From: Meiothermus cerbereus DSM 11376
GTDB taxonomy: Bacteria > Deinococcota > Deinococci > Deinococcales > Thermaceae
DNA: 62,824 bases
NCBI RefSeq assembly: GCF_000620065.1
Contig: NZ_JHVI01000024.1
Location: 1 to 62,824, forward strand
Direction: 5' to 3'
Shown here: positions 30,979 to 40,222 of the stretch, one piece after another
Position numbering within the stretch: the first letter of the stretch is position 1
Layout of the letters: each line of letters opens with the position of its first letter
Position numbers and translations under genes: made by a program
The notes under the pieces: generated by a model
Told to the model about the DNA's origin: nothing
Databases searched by the model: none
The model's input: only the letters and a program-made list of their open reading frames with translations

Positions 30979-32393
30979 ACCGTCTGGGAACCCACGAACA
31001 GGCCACCCTGAGCCGGGGCTGGGTGGTGCTGCTGGCCCTGCTGGCCTTTGCGCTGGCCCTGGGGTATGGCTTTTATGTCCTTTGGCACAACGCCCCCAGC
31101 CTGCCTTTACGCCCCCCCACCCGAACCGAAGCACCCCCCGTGCGAGGCAGCCTGGAAGCAGCCGATGGCACCCCCCTGGCCCTGAGCACCCCCCACGACA
31201 CCCGCCTGTACCCGTTGGGGCCTTCGGCGGCCCAGCTCATTGGCTTTGGCGAGCGCAGCAGCGGCAAGGGGCTCTCGGGCCTCGAGCTCGACCTGGAAAA
31301 ACTGCTCTCCTTGGGCCAGAGCCTGCGTCTGACGATAGACCCCCAGGTACAGGCCATCGCCGAGCAGGCTTTGTGGCATGGCCTCGAGGTTGCCAAAGCC
31401 GACTGGGGCACGGTGGTGGTCATGGAAAGCAAAACCGGTCGACTCCTGGCGGTAGCCAACGGCCCTGCCTTCGACCCCACCGCCCCGCGGCGCAACCTCC
31501 AGCAGGATGTTTCCTGGCGCAATCATGCCTTCGCTTATGCCCTGGAACCTGGCTCGACCATCAAGCCCCTTACGGCGGCAGTGCTGCTGGAAGAAAACGT
31601 AGCCCGGCTGGAGACCAAGGTTTATGCCCCCATGAGTCGGCGCATTGCCGGCTGGACCATCAACGACGTGGTCAAACACCCCGAGACCCTCACCCTGAGC
31701 GAGGTACTCAAGTACTCCTCCAATGTGGGCATCACCACCCTGGCCGAGCGCATACCACGCGAAACCTTGTTCAACTACTTCAAGAAGCTGCACTTCATGG
31801 ACGAAGCCCCCATGCCGCCGCTGTCCTATCAGCCGCAGATTGGCGTACGGGTAGCCGCCCCCCAGGTACGCCCCCTTCACCGCTGGGGGCCTGCCGAGTA
31901 CGCCAATGCGAGCTTTGGGCAGGGCTTCCTGATTACCCCGCTGCATCTGGCAGCGGCCTACAACACCCTGGCCAACGACGGAGTCTACCGCCAGCCCATT
32001 TTGTTCGAGGGCAACACCTCACAAAGCGCGGAAGTGTTCAGGCCCCAGGTGGCACGTGAGATTCGCAAGGCCCTTACCGATGGCGCTGCCGAAAACGCCA
32101 AGCTGCCGGGCTATGTGCTGGGGGGCAAGACCGGCACCGCCCAGGTGGTGGTGGATGGGCGCTACAGCAGCAGCGTGTACGCGGCCTTGTTCGCTGGTTT
32201 CATCCCATCCAACACCCCACGCGTGACGGTGGTGGTCACACTATTTCACCCCAAAGGCAGCCGCATCCACGGCTCCCAGGTGGCCGCCCCCATCTACCGC
32301 GCTATTGCGGCCCGGCTTTTTGCCCTGTGGGGCGTTCCCCCACGACCACAGTTGGAGCCCTCAGCGAAGAAGGGTAAACTGGTTCAGCGATGA
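30975..32393 (+). CDS. ftsI: Class B penicillin-binding protein, FtsI-type transpeptidase
   Basis: 472 residues from TTG 30975, with AGGAG six bases upstream. One N-terminal membrane anchor (about 15-36), then a small dimerisation region and the transpeptidase domain: S194-x-x-K197 (GSTIK), S248-S-N250, K385-T-G387. It cross-links septal peptidoglycan together with FtsW. Shorter than E. coli FtsI by about 110 residues and lacks PASTA domains. Its place before murF supports the division role. Confidence 0.92.
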
Positions 32394-32431
32394 GTGTCTT
32401 GTGTAAGTTGGGGAAAACACTCAAATAACCT

Positions 32432-33718
32432 ATGGAGCATAACGGCCTCAAGGAACTTCGACCCGAATGGGTAGCCAGCCTTACGGGCGGGCAGGTGCAC
32501 CAGGGCACCTCCGTAGCCCACGATTTGCACTGGGACTCCCGCCAGGTTGGGCCTGGGGTGGCTTTTTTTGCCCTACCGGGGGCCCAGACCCACGGGCGTG
32601 AGTTTGGCCTGCAGGCTTTGCAAGCCGGGGCTGCTTTTGTGGTCAGCGACCTGGCCCACCCCGGCGCGGTGCAGGTAACAAGGCCCGAGCGGGCCTTGCT
32701 GGCGGTGGGGCGGGCCCTGCGCGAGCAGTTTGCCGGCACGGTGCTGGCTGTGGGTGGCAGCTCCGGCAAAACCACCACCAAGGAGTGCCTGGCCCAGGGC
32801 CTGGCCTGGCCAGCCCCCGAGGGCAACCTCAACAACGCACCCGGCCTGACCCGGTTCTTTTTCCACCTGCACCAAGCCGAAGGCTGTGTGGTGGAGCTGG
32901 GCATAGACCGCTTGCTGGAAATGGCCGAGCTCACCTATCTGGCCCGGCCCGATATGGCCGTGCTCACCAGCCTGGGGGTGGAGCACCTGGAGGGGCTGGG
33001 GAACCTGGAGAACGTCATCCGGGAGGAAAGCTGGCTGCTGCAGGTCAGCCCCATCCGGCTGGCCAGCGTGCAGGCCGCCCAATTGCTGAACCTGCCCGGC
33101 CTGAAAACCTACGGTATTGGCACGGGGGACTTCCGCGCCGAGGGGGTGGAGATGCGTCTCGAGGCTACCCGCTTCCGCTTCGAGGGGCACACCGTAGCCC
33201 TCCCCTACCCTGGGGTGGGGCCGGTGCTGGGGGCGCTGGCCACGCTGGCCGCTGCTTGCCTCTTGGGGAAGCCCCTCCCAGAAGTCATCGAGCGCCTGGC
33301 TGAACTCAAACTGCCCCCAGGCCGGATGCAGCGCCTGCGGCTGGGGGCAGTGGACTTCATCCACGATGCCTACAACGCCAACCCCCTTTCGCTCTTGGCC
33401 GGGATGGCGTTCCTGCAAACCTTGCCAGGCCGAAAATGGCTGGTGTTGGGGCGCATGGCCGAGCTGGGCCAGGAGGCCCTGAAGTACCACCTCGAGGCCG
33501 CCCGACTGGCCGCGGACACGGGTTCAAACCTGGTCTTCGTGGGCCCTTTTGCTAAGCAACAGGCCGCCGAGGTGGGTGGTATAGCAGTAGAGACCATCGA
33601 GGAGGCCGCGGCCTATCTGGCACAGGTGGTAGCCCCCGGCGACCTGGTCTACCTGAAGGCTTCGCGTAGCGTGGGCCTCGAGCGCCTGCTAGAGCTCTGG
33701 CCTAAGGAGGGGGCATGA
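32432..33718 (+). CDS. murF: UDP-MurNAc-tripeptide D-Ala-D-Ala ligase
   Basis: 428 residues. ATP-binding loop VGGSSGKTTTKECLA, the downstream EGNLNNAPGL and the Mur-ligase C-terminal signature FIHDAYNANPLSLLAGM. It adds D-Ala-D-Ala to the peptidoglycan precursor. It lies 38 bases after ftsI with no murE between them, unlike the usual order. Its stop overlaps the lipoprotein gene start (ATGA). Confidence 0.94.
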   Translation: MEHNGLKELRPEWVASLTGGQVHQGTSVAHDLHWDSRQVGPGVAFFALPGAQTHGREFGLQALQAGAAFVVSDLAHPGAVQVTRPERALLAVGRALREQFAGTVLAVGGSSGKTTTKECLAQGLAWPAPEGNLNNAPGLTRFFFHLHQAEGCVVELGIDRLLEMAELTYLARPDMAVLTSLGVEHLEGLGNLENVIREESWLLQVSPIRLASVQAAQLLNLPGLKTYGIGTGDFRAEGVEMRLEATRFRFEGHTVALPYPGVGPVLGALATLAAACLLGKPLPEVIERLAELKLPPGRMQRLRLGAVDFIHDAYNANPLSLLAGMAFLQTLPGRKWLVLGRMAELGQEALKYHLEAARLAADTGSNLVFVGPFAKQQAAEVGGIAVETIEEAAAYLAQVVAPGDLVYLKASRSVGLERLLELWPKEGA

Positions 33719-34500
33719 GGGTGGGGTTGGTGGCCTGCGGGATATGGCTGGCGGCCTGCGCCCCCCAGTCCCAGACTCCGGCTACCAGCGGGCCCATCCT
33801 GATTGAAGGCGGGGTGGTCGAAGGGCGTGTGGTGCAGGGGGTGGGGCTGCAACTGGCCCTGCCCAGCCCCACCCCCTGGGTGTCCCGCAACGGCCCCACC
33901 CTCCTGGCCGCCTACCCCTTCCAGCTTCTGGTCTACCAGAACGGCTTTATCCAGGACAGCCTGCCCCTTCCGGGGGTTCCCACCTTTGTGCGGGCCAAGC
34001 CCCTGCCGCTGGTGGGCCTGGAAGACCGGCTTTTTGTGCCGGAGCGGGGAACGCTCGCTTTCAAAGCCAAAGATGCGCTCAACACCAAAGCAGGGGTCTA
34101 CTGGCTGGCCGAGGAAGGGCTTTACCTCGAGCGCCGCCTGCTGGCCGAAGGGCGCTTTGGCTTTTTGGCTGCGAATGAGCGCTACGTGTATGCCTTTGCG
34201 CGCGAAGCCTTGCGCCTGCCCGACAACCTGCGGGTTCCCCTGCCCGCTGGGGTGCGGGCCGCGGTGGTGCTGGACGAGCTTTATGTGCTCACCCCCGAGG
34301 GCCTGTACCGCCTGAGCCTGGAGGGCTTGCGCCTGGGCTTCAGGGCTGGCTCGTACAGTGGCCTCGAGACCGACGGAGCCTACCTCTATACCCTCGAGGG
34401 AAGCCGCTTGCTTACCTTGCGGCTCAATCTGGAGCTGGCCCAGCCAGGGGGGCTCGAGGTCTGGGTCAGGCCTTCTACCCAGGGCCGGGAGGTGCCATGA
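33715..34500 (+). CDS. Lipoprotein of unknown function inside the dcw operon
   Basis: 261 residues with a lipobox-like signal (LVACGIWLAACAP; Cys near residue 15), followed by strand-rich repeats of the type LYVLTPEGLYRLSLEGL and RLFVPERGTLAFKAKD, which suggest a beta-propeller-like fold. It overlaps both murF and mraY by four bases, so it is translated as part of the cell-wall operon. A role in linking envelope and wall synthesis is possible but unproven. Not a standard dcw gene. Confidence 0.75.
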   Translation: MRVGLVACGIWLAACAPQSQTPATSGPILIEGGVVEGRVVQGVGLQLALPSPTPWVSRNGPTLLAAYPFQLLVYQNGFIQDSLPLPGVPTFVRAKPLPLVGLEDRLFVPERGTLAFKAKDALNTKAGVYWLAEEGLYLERRLLAEGRFGFLAANERYVYAFAREALRLPDNLRVPLPAGVRAAVVLDELYVLTPEGLYRLSLEGLRLGFRAGSYSGLETDGAYLYTLEGSRLLTLRLNLELAQPGGLEVWVRPSTQGREVP

Positions 34501-35366
34501 ACTCGCTCGCTGCCGCTTTGCTCCTGAGCTGGTTCCTGGTGGGGCTTTGGATTACCCTGATGCAGTCCTTGCGGCTTGGCAAACAGGTTCGGGCCGACGG
34601 GCCACAAAGCCACCTGAGCAAGATGGGCACCCCCAGCATGGGCGGGGTGGCCTTTTTGCTGGCCGCCGCGGTGGTGTACGGGCTCTCGGGTGGCGACCGC
34701 TGGGCGGGGCTTTGGCTCCTGGTGCTGGGCATGGCCCTGCTGGGCCTGGCCGACGACCTGGCCGGCTCCCTGCGCCGCCCCCTAAGGGCCCGCGAGAAGC
34801 TGGTGGTGCAGGTGCTGATGAGCCTGATTTTTGCCCTCTGGGCCGCCCGTCAGGTGCAGTACACCCCCTATCCGGTGCTGGACGTGCTGCTGTACACGCT
34901 GGTGGTGATAGCGGCCTGCAACGCCTTCAACTTCACCGACGGGGTGGATGGCCTGCTGGCCAGCATAACTGCGGTGATGCTGCTGCCCTTTGTGGGCCTG
35001 CCCACCGCCCAGACTATGGTGGGGGCCTTGCTGGGCTTCCTGTGGCACAACGCCCCCAAGGCCACGGTGTTTATGGGCGATACCGGCAGCATGGCCCTGG
35101 GCGCGCTTATCGCCGGGCTTTTTATCCTGGAGGGTAAGCTCTGGTGGCTCCCGCTGGTGGCCCTGATTCCGGTGCTGGAGGTGCTCTCGGTGATTATCCA
35201 GGTGAGCTACTTCCGCCGCACCGGCAAGCGCTTCTTCCGCATGAGCCCGCTGCACCACCACTTCGAGCTTTCGGGCTGGTCCGAGGGCAAGGTGGTGTTT
35301 CGCTTTGTGGTGGTTACTGCGCTGTGCACGGCCCTGGCGGTGCACCTGTGGGGAGGCCCGGCGTGA
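34497..35366 (+). CDS. mraY: Phospho-MurNAc-pentapeptide translocase
   Basis: 289 residues, about ten membrane helices. Active-site motifs: MGTPSMGGVAF, LADDLAGSL, ACNAFNFTDGVDGLLA, FMGDTGSMALG, and RMSPLHHHFELSGW. It transfers phospho-MurNAc-pentapeptide to undecaprenyl phosphate to make lipid I. Shorter than the usual 320-360 residues but with all catalytic motifs. Overlaps its neighbours. Confidence 0.95.
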   Translation: MNSLAAALLLSWFLVGLWITLMQSLRLGKQVRADGPQSHLSKMGTPSMGGVAFLLAAAVVYGLSGGDRWAGLWLLVLGMALLGLADDLAGSLRRPLRAREKLVVQVLMSLIFALWAARQVQYTPYPVLDVLLYTLVVIAACNAFNFTDGVDGLLASITAVMLLPFVGLPTAQTMVGALLGFLWHNAPKATVFMGDTGSMALGALIAGLFILEGKLWWLPLVALIPVLEVLSVIIQVSYFRRTGKRFFRMSPLHHHFELSGWSEGKVVFRFVVVTALCTALAVHLWGGPA

Positions 35367-36637
35367 AACGGCTGGTCTACGGGCTGGGGCGCAGCGGCCT
35401 GGGGGTGCTGGCCTACCTGCAACGACACGGCCTGAGAGCTGCTTTCTACGACGACAAGCTCAAGCCCGAGGAAGCCAAACAGGCCCTGGCGCTGGGGTTC
35501 GAGCTCGAACCCAACCCCACCCCCGGCCACTACCAGCAGGTTGTTGCCGCCCCCGGCGTCCCCCTGCAGCACCCCAGGCTACAGGCCCTGCGCCAGGGCG
35601 GGGCCGAGGTCATTGGCGAGGCCGAGCTGGTCTACCGGTACTCCCAAACCCCCCTCATCGGCATCACCGGCACCGCTGGCAAAACCAGCTGCACCCTGTT
35701 CACCGGACACTTCCTGCGGGCTTTAGGTTTTCGGGCGCTCGAGGGCGGCAACATCGATCCCCCGCTGGCCAGTGTGGTGGATGAGGCCGAGGTGGTGGCG
35801 GTGGAGATGAGCAGCTTCCAGCTCGAGCGCACCGTTCACTTTCGCCCCCGGGTCGCGGTGTTGCTGCTGCTGGGCGTGGACCACCTCGACCGACACGGAA
35901 GCCTGGAAAGCTACCATGCTGCCAAGCTCAACCTCATCAAGAACCTGACCTCCCAGGATGCTCTGGTCTACAACGCCCAAGATCCAAAAATCCTGGCGGG
36001 CATCGCGCATAGTCCGGCCCGGCGCTACCCCTTCCAGCCCGCCACCGACCCCCGCGAAACCAACCTCAACGCTGCCCTGCAGGCGGCCCTGGCCTACGCC
36101 CACATCGTCGAGCGGGAGCAGCCTGGCCGGGCCTGGGCAGTTGAACCCAGCCAAAAAGCGCTGGAACCCTTCCGCACCTCGGCCCCCCGGCCCGAGGCCC
36201 GCTATGAGGTTTTCGCCCGCATGGGCAGCCTGCACTTCATTGACGACTCCATCGCCACCCGCCTCGATGCCGTGCGGGCAGCCCTGGAAGCAGCCCCCGC
36301 TCCGGTAGCCTGGATACTGGGCGGGGTGGACAAAGGTGCGCCGGTGGAGGAGCTGCTGGAAGTGGTGGAGCGCAAGGTTCAGCTCATTCTGGCCGTGGGC
36401 CAGGATGGCCCCCGTATGGCCGCGCCTTTCAGCGAGCGGGTGCAGGTGGTGGAAATCAGCGAACCCGACGGGCGCCAGGCCCTGCGCCAAGCCGTGCTCG
36501 AGGCCCGCCAGCGGCTTTCCTCCGGCAGCGTGCTGCTGGCCCCACTCGCCACCTCCTTCGATCAGTTCAGGGATTACAAAGAACGCTCCAAGGTATTCAG
36601 GGAAGTGGTGCTGGAATTGGGAGGAACCCGTGGATAG
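35363..36637 (+). CDS. murD: UDP-MurNAc-L-alanine--D-glutamate ligase
   Basis: 424 residues from GTG 35363 (GTGA overlap with the mraY stop, GGAGG upstream); the longer frame upstream is a shadow. VYGLGRSGLGVLAYLQRHGL at the N-terminus, ATP loop IGITGTAGKTSCTLF, then VAVEMSSFQLERTVHFRPRV and LLLGVDHLDRHGSLESY. It adds D-glutamate to UDP-MurNAc-L-alanine. C-terminal LLAPLATSFDQFRDYKERSK is typical of MurD. Confidence 0.94.
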   Translation: MKRLVYGLGRSGLGVLAYLQRHGLRAAFYDDKLKPEEAKQALALGFELEPNPTPGHYQQVVAAPGVPLQHPRLQALRQGGAEVIGEAELVYRYSQTPLIGITGTAGKTSCTLFTGHFLRALGFRALEGGNIDPPLASVVDEAEVVAVEMSSFQLERTVHFRPRVAVLLLLGVDHLDRHGSLESYHAAKLNLIKNLTSQDALVYNAQDPKILAGIAHSPARRYPFQPATDPRETNLNAALQAALAYAHIVEREQPGRAWAVEPSQKALEPFRTSAPRPEARYEVFARMGSLHFIDDSIATRLDAVRAALEAAPAPVAWILGGVDKGAPVEELLEVVERKVQLILAVGQDGPRMAAPFSERVQVVEISEPDGRQALRQAVLEARQRLSSGSVLLAPLATSFDQFRDYKERSKVFREVVLELGGTRG

Positions 36638-37742
36638 CATTTTGTTGCTGGCCCAGCTCTTGCTTTTTGCCCTTTCGGCCCTGGGGGTAGCCACCTCCGA
36701 CTGGATGCGGGCGGCCCCAGAGCAACACAGTCTGGAAAACTTGCGCAACATGGCTTTTTCACTGGTTCTGATGTTGCTGGTTTCGCGTCTGCGCCCCCAC
36801 TGGGCCCTCTGGGCGGCTCGGCCCATTTTTCTGCTCTCGATAGGGCTCTTGCTGGCCAACCTGGCCATAGGCTTTGGGCCGGGTAGCGAAAAACGCTTTA
36901 TCGATCTGCCCTTTACCTCGTTCAACATCCAGGCCTCAGAGCTGGCTAAGCTGGCCGTGGTGCTTTACCTGGCAGCCTTTTTTCACAACAAACCCACCGA
37001 CTACCCCATCCTCGGCCCCATTGTGGCCATTAGCCTGGCCGCCGGCCTGATTATCGCCTCACCCGACCTGGACACAGGCCTGTTTGTGCTGCTTTTGTCA
37101 GGCTTTTTGCTGGTGGTAATTGGGGTTCCCTGGCGCCGCTTGCTGGCCATTGGGCTGACCGCCTGGATTCTGGCCCTCTCGGTCTCGGGGTTGTACCTCA
37201 ACCGCTTCGAAAAAGTACGTGAGCGCTACGAGGGCTGGAGTACCTACATCAGTGGGCGGGTAAATGAGCTGAGCCCAGAGGTTATCCGGGGGCCCCTGTA
37301 CCAAATTACCCAGGCCCACAAAATCATCGTCAATGCGGGGCCGTTTGGGCAGGGGGTGGGCGCGCGCATGCCCAACCTGCCCGAGTCCCACAACGACTTC
37401 ATCCTGGCCTCCATCATCTGGTCAGGAGGCTGGCTGGCAGGCTTTATGGTCTTGCTGGCCTGGTGGCTCATTCTGGCCCGGGGGCTGCAAATTGCCGCCA
37501 ATCTAGCAGGCGCCTACAGTGTGCTGGCCCTGGGTCTGACCCTGTATTTGGTGCTGCAAGCTGCCCTCAACATCGCTGCCGTTATTGGCACCATTCCCAT
37601 TGGCGGCTCACCCCTGCCCATGGTAAGCATGGGCGGCAACTCGATGTTGATGGCCGGTGTGGCCATGGGGCTTTTACAGGCCCTCTCGAGGGAAGCCTTT
37701 GCCCGACCAAGCGAAGTCCCCAGCCAGGAGGCCCGCTCATGA
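36630..37742 (+). CDS. ftsW: FtsW-type lipid II polymerase (SEDS family)
   Basis: 370 residues from GTG 36630, with GGGAGG five bases upstream, overlapping murD by eight bases. About ten membrane helices. SEDS motifs: RFIDLPFTSFNIQASELAKL, LIIASPDLDTGLFVLLLSG, LPESHNDFILASIIWSGGWL and IGGSPLPMVSMGGNSMLMAG. It polymerises lipid II at the septum as partner of the PBP encoded upstream. Confidence 0.93.
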   Translation: MDSILLLAQLLLFALSALGVATSDWMRAAPEQHSLENLRNMAFSLVLMLLVSRLRPHWALWAARPIFLLSIGLLLANLAIGFGPGSEKRFIDLPFTSFNIQASELAKLAVVLYLAAFFHNKPTDYPILGPIVAISLAAGLIIASPDLDTGLFVLLLSGFLLVVIGVPWRRLLAIGLTAWILALSVSGLYLNRFEKVRERYEGWSTYISGRVNELSPEVIRGPLYQITQAHKIIVNAGPFGQGVGARMPNLPESHNDFILASIIWSGGWLAGFMVLLAWWLILARGLQIAANLAGAYSVLALGLTLYLVLQAALNIAAVIGTIPIGGSPLPMVSMGGNSMLMAGVAMGLLQALSREAFARPSEVPSQEARS

Positions 37743-37801
37743 GCACGGCCTGGAAATTCGAGGCATGCCCACTCACCCAAGGAGGCCTATGCTGGTCGTA
37801 A
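37739..37801 (+). CDS. 20-codon bridging mini-ORF between ftsW and murG
   Basis: Its ATG overlaps the ftsW stop (ATGA), and its TAA lies inside the first codons of murG, so ribosomes finishing it would be at the murG start. It carries the murG ribosome-binding site. It may serve only to keep translation coupled. Whether it makes a peptide is not known. Confidence 0.35.
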   Translation: MSTAWKFEACPLTQGGLCWS

Positions 37802-38823
37802 CCGGAGGCGGCACCGGCGGCCACCTGTATCCAGGGCTGGCGGCAGCCCGGGCCCTTATAGCAGCCGGCCAGCCAGTGACCTACGTGGGGGCCCTGGGCG
37901 GCCTGGAGGAGCGGGTGCTGCCCGAAAGTGGCCTGCCCTACCGAATCATTCCGGCAGGCAAGCTCTCGCGCGAGGCCTTGCGGCCCGCAGAAGGGGTCAA
38001 GGTCGTGCGGGGCCTGCTCGCGGCGCGGCAGGTGGTGCGCGAGCTAGAACCCAGGGCTGTTCTCAGCATGGGCGGCTACGCTGGTTTTCCGGTGGCTTTT
38101 GTGGCCGCTTTGCTCGGCATCCCCGTGGTTATTCATGAGCAAAACGCCAAACTAGGCCTGGCCAATCGCATCCTGGCCCGCTGGGCCAGGCGGGTGGCCC
38201 TGGCCACCCCCATCACGCTGCCGCCCCACCTGGCCGCCAAGGCCCAGGTGGTGGGCTACCCAGTACGGGAAGAAAAGCTTCCCCAGGCCGAAGCCCGCCT
38301 CGCTTTGGGGCTGGATCCGCAGCGTCCCACCCTGCTGGTTCTGGGCGGAAGCCAGGGCAGCAAGGAACTCAACGAGCAGCTGCCCCACAGGCTTTACCCC
38401 CTGCTGGACGAATGGCAGGTGCTGCACCAGTGTGGGGTGCGCTGGGAGGCCGCACTCAGGCCGCTCCAAAGGCCCCACTACCATCTGCGCGGCTACCTGG
38501 ACAGCGTGCTGGCCTGGAGTGCTGCCGACCTGGCCATCACCCGGGGCGGCGCCGGCACTATGTCCGAGGCCGCCTACCACCGGGTTCCGGTGCTGGGCGT
38601 TCCTCTGCCAAAGAGCCTGGACAGCGGCGCCCAGTGGGCCAATGTGGGCTTTTACGCCAAACAGGGCGCGGCCCGGCGGCTGGAGTCCTGGAACGACTTC
38701 GAGGCCGAGCTAAGGGCCCTGCTCGACCCCTCCACGCGGGCGCAAATCCGCGATAGACTTGGTAGGTTGTCGCCGGCTGGTGCAGCCCAGCGACTGGCGC
38801 AAATGGTGCTGGAGGCAGCGTGA
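37789..38823 (+). CDS. murG: UDP-GlcNAc transferase MurG
   Basis: 344 residues from ATG 37789, with AAGGAGG just upstream. N-terminal LVVTGGGTGGHLYPGLAAAR (lipid I binding), VLSMGGYAGFPVAFVAALLG, IPVVIHEQNAKLGLANRILA, then LLVLGGSQGSKELNEQLP and LAITRGGAGTMSEAAYHRVP in the UDP-GlcNAc site. It converts lipid I to lipid II on the inner membrane face. The end overlaps murC by four bases. Confidence 0.95.
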   Translation: MLVVTGGGTGGHLYPGLAAARALIAAGQPVTYVGALGGLEERVLPESGLPYRIIPAGKLSREALRPAEGVKVVRGLLAARQVVRELEPRAVLSMGGYAGFPVAFVAALLGIPVVIHEQNAKLGLANRILARWARRVALATPITLPPHLAAKAQVVGYPVREEKLPQAEARLALGLDPQRPTLLVLGGSQGSKELNEQLPHRLYPLLDEWQVLHQCGVRWEAALRPLQRPHYHLRGYLDSVLAWSAADLAITRGGAGTMSEAAYHRVPVLGVPLPKSLDSGAQWANVGFYAKQGAARRLESWNDFEAELRALLDPSTRAQIRDRLGRLSPAGAAQRLAQMVLEAA

Positions 38824-40193
38824 AGCATTATCACCTAATGGGCATTGGGGGGATTAGCATGAGCGGGCTGGCCCGCATCCTGCGCAAGGACGGGCACATC
38901 GTTAGCGGCTGCGACAGCCAGCTATCCGACCTTACCCGTGCGCTCGAGCGCGAGGGCATCCGGGTTTTCCAGGGCCACAGCCCCGCCCACCTCGAGGGCG
39001 TGGACGTGCTGGTGGCCTCCACCGCCATCAAAGACAGTGAACCGGAGCTGGCTACCGCCCATACCCTGGGCCTTCCGGTCTGGCGGCGAATTCAGGTGGT
39101 GGCCGAGATTTTGCGCGGGGGCTACAGCCTGGGCGTCACCGGCTCCCACGGCAAAACCAGCACCACCTCCATGCTGGCCAGCATCTTCATCGCAGCCCAA
39201 ACCGACCCCACCGTGCTGCTGGGGGCCGAGCTGGGCCTGATTGGCGGCAGCGCCAAGGTGGGCCAGGGACCTTACCGCATCGCCGAGGTAGACGAGTCCG
39301 ACCCCCTGTTCCGCTTTTTAGAGCTGGATGTGGCGGTGGTCACCAACCTCGAGTCCGACCACGTCTCGCCCGACGGGCAGGCCCGCCCCAACTACCACGC
39401 ATCCTTCGAGGCCCTGCAAGATGCCGTGCGTTCCTTTGCGGGCCGGGCCAGGCACGTCGTCTACAACGGTGAACCCGGCTGGCGCTTGTTGGATGGGCTC
39501 ACCCAGGGCCGTCCCCGCAGCAGCTTTGGGCTCCTGCAAGGCGACTGCCATGCGGCCAGGATGGCCCTCGAGCCCTTCGGCAGCCACTTCGAGCTGGTCT
39601 GGCAGGGCCAGACTTTGGGCCCGGTGCGCCTGCAAGTTCCTGGCGAACACAACATTGTCAACGCCCTGGCCGCCGCAGCCGCGGCGCTGGTGGCGGGGGT
39701 TCCATTCGAAGCCATTCAGCAAGGCCTCTACCAGTACACCGGGGCCAGCCGCCGCTTCGAGAAGGTGGGCGAGCTCAACGGGGCCCTGATTGTGGATGAC
39801 TACGCCCACAACGCCACCAAGCTGTGGGCGCTGCTCAGGGCAGCAAAAAACACCGGCCTGCGGGTGCGGGCGGTCTTCCAGCCCCACCGCTACGGCCGCA
39901 GTGAGCAGGAGTGGCCGCAGTATGCCCAGGCCCTGGAGCAGGCCGACGAAGCCCTGATCCTGGATGTCTACGCCGCCGGAGAAACCCCCCTGCGCCTCAC
40001 CAGCGCCCAGATTGCAGGCCGGATTGTAGAGCACCTGCGCTCCAGCGGGCGCGCGGCCCACTACGATAGCTGGGACAACATCCTCAGCTACCTGCGGCAA
40101 ACCGCCGCCCCCGGCGACTTAATCCTGACCATCGGGGCGGGGAGCGTCTACCGGCTGGGCCGCCTGCTGGCGGCGCATAAGGAGGCGGTATGA
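38820..40193 (+). CDS. murC: UDP-MurNAc--L-alanine ligase
   Basis: 457 residues from GTG 38820 (GTGA). N-terminal YHLMGIGGISMSGLARIL, ATP loop GVTGSHGKTSTTSMLAS, then RIAEVDESDPLFRFLELDVA and the C-terminal IVDDYAHNATKLWALLRAAK, VRAVFQPHRYGRSEQEWPQY. It adds the first L-alanine to UDP-MurNAc. All Mur-ligase landmarks are present. Confidence 0.95.
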   Translation: MKHYHLMGIGGISMSGLARILRKDGHIVSGCDSQLSDLTRALEREGIRVFQGHSPAHLEGVDVLVASTAIKDSEPELATAHTLGLPVWRRIQVVAEILRGGYSLGVTGSHGKTSTTSMLASIFIAAQTDPTVLLGAELGLIGGSAKVGQGPYRIAEVDESDPLFRFLELDVAVVTNLESDHVSPDGQARPNYHASFEALQDAVRSFAGRARHVVYNGEPGWRLLDGLTQGRPRSSFGLLQGDCHAARMALEPFGSHFELVWQGQTLGPVRLQVPGEHNIVNALAAAAAALVAGVPFEAIQQGLYQYTGASRRFEKVGELNGALIVDDYAHNATKLWALLRAAKNTGLRVRAVFQPHRYGRSEQEWPQYAQALEQADEALILDVYAAGETPLRLTSAQIAGRIVEHLRSSGRAAHYDSWDNILSYLRQTAAPGDLILTIGAGSVYRLGRLLAAHKEAV

Positions 40194-40222
40194 GCGGGGC
40201 CCAAGAGGAGGTGAAAGCGTGA
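40190..40222 (+). CDS. 10-codon bridging mini-ORF between murC and murB
   Basis: ATG overlaps the murC stop and TGA overlaps the murB GTG start (GTGA). Only MSGAQEEVKA is encoded; AGGAGG inside it is the murB ribosome-binding site. Start and stop overlap on both sides fits a translational coupling device. No evidence for a functional peptide. Confidence 0.35.
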   Translation: MSGAQEEVKA

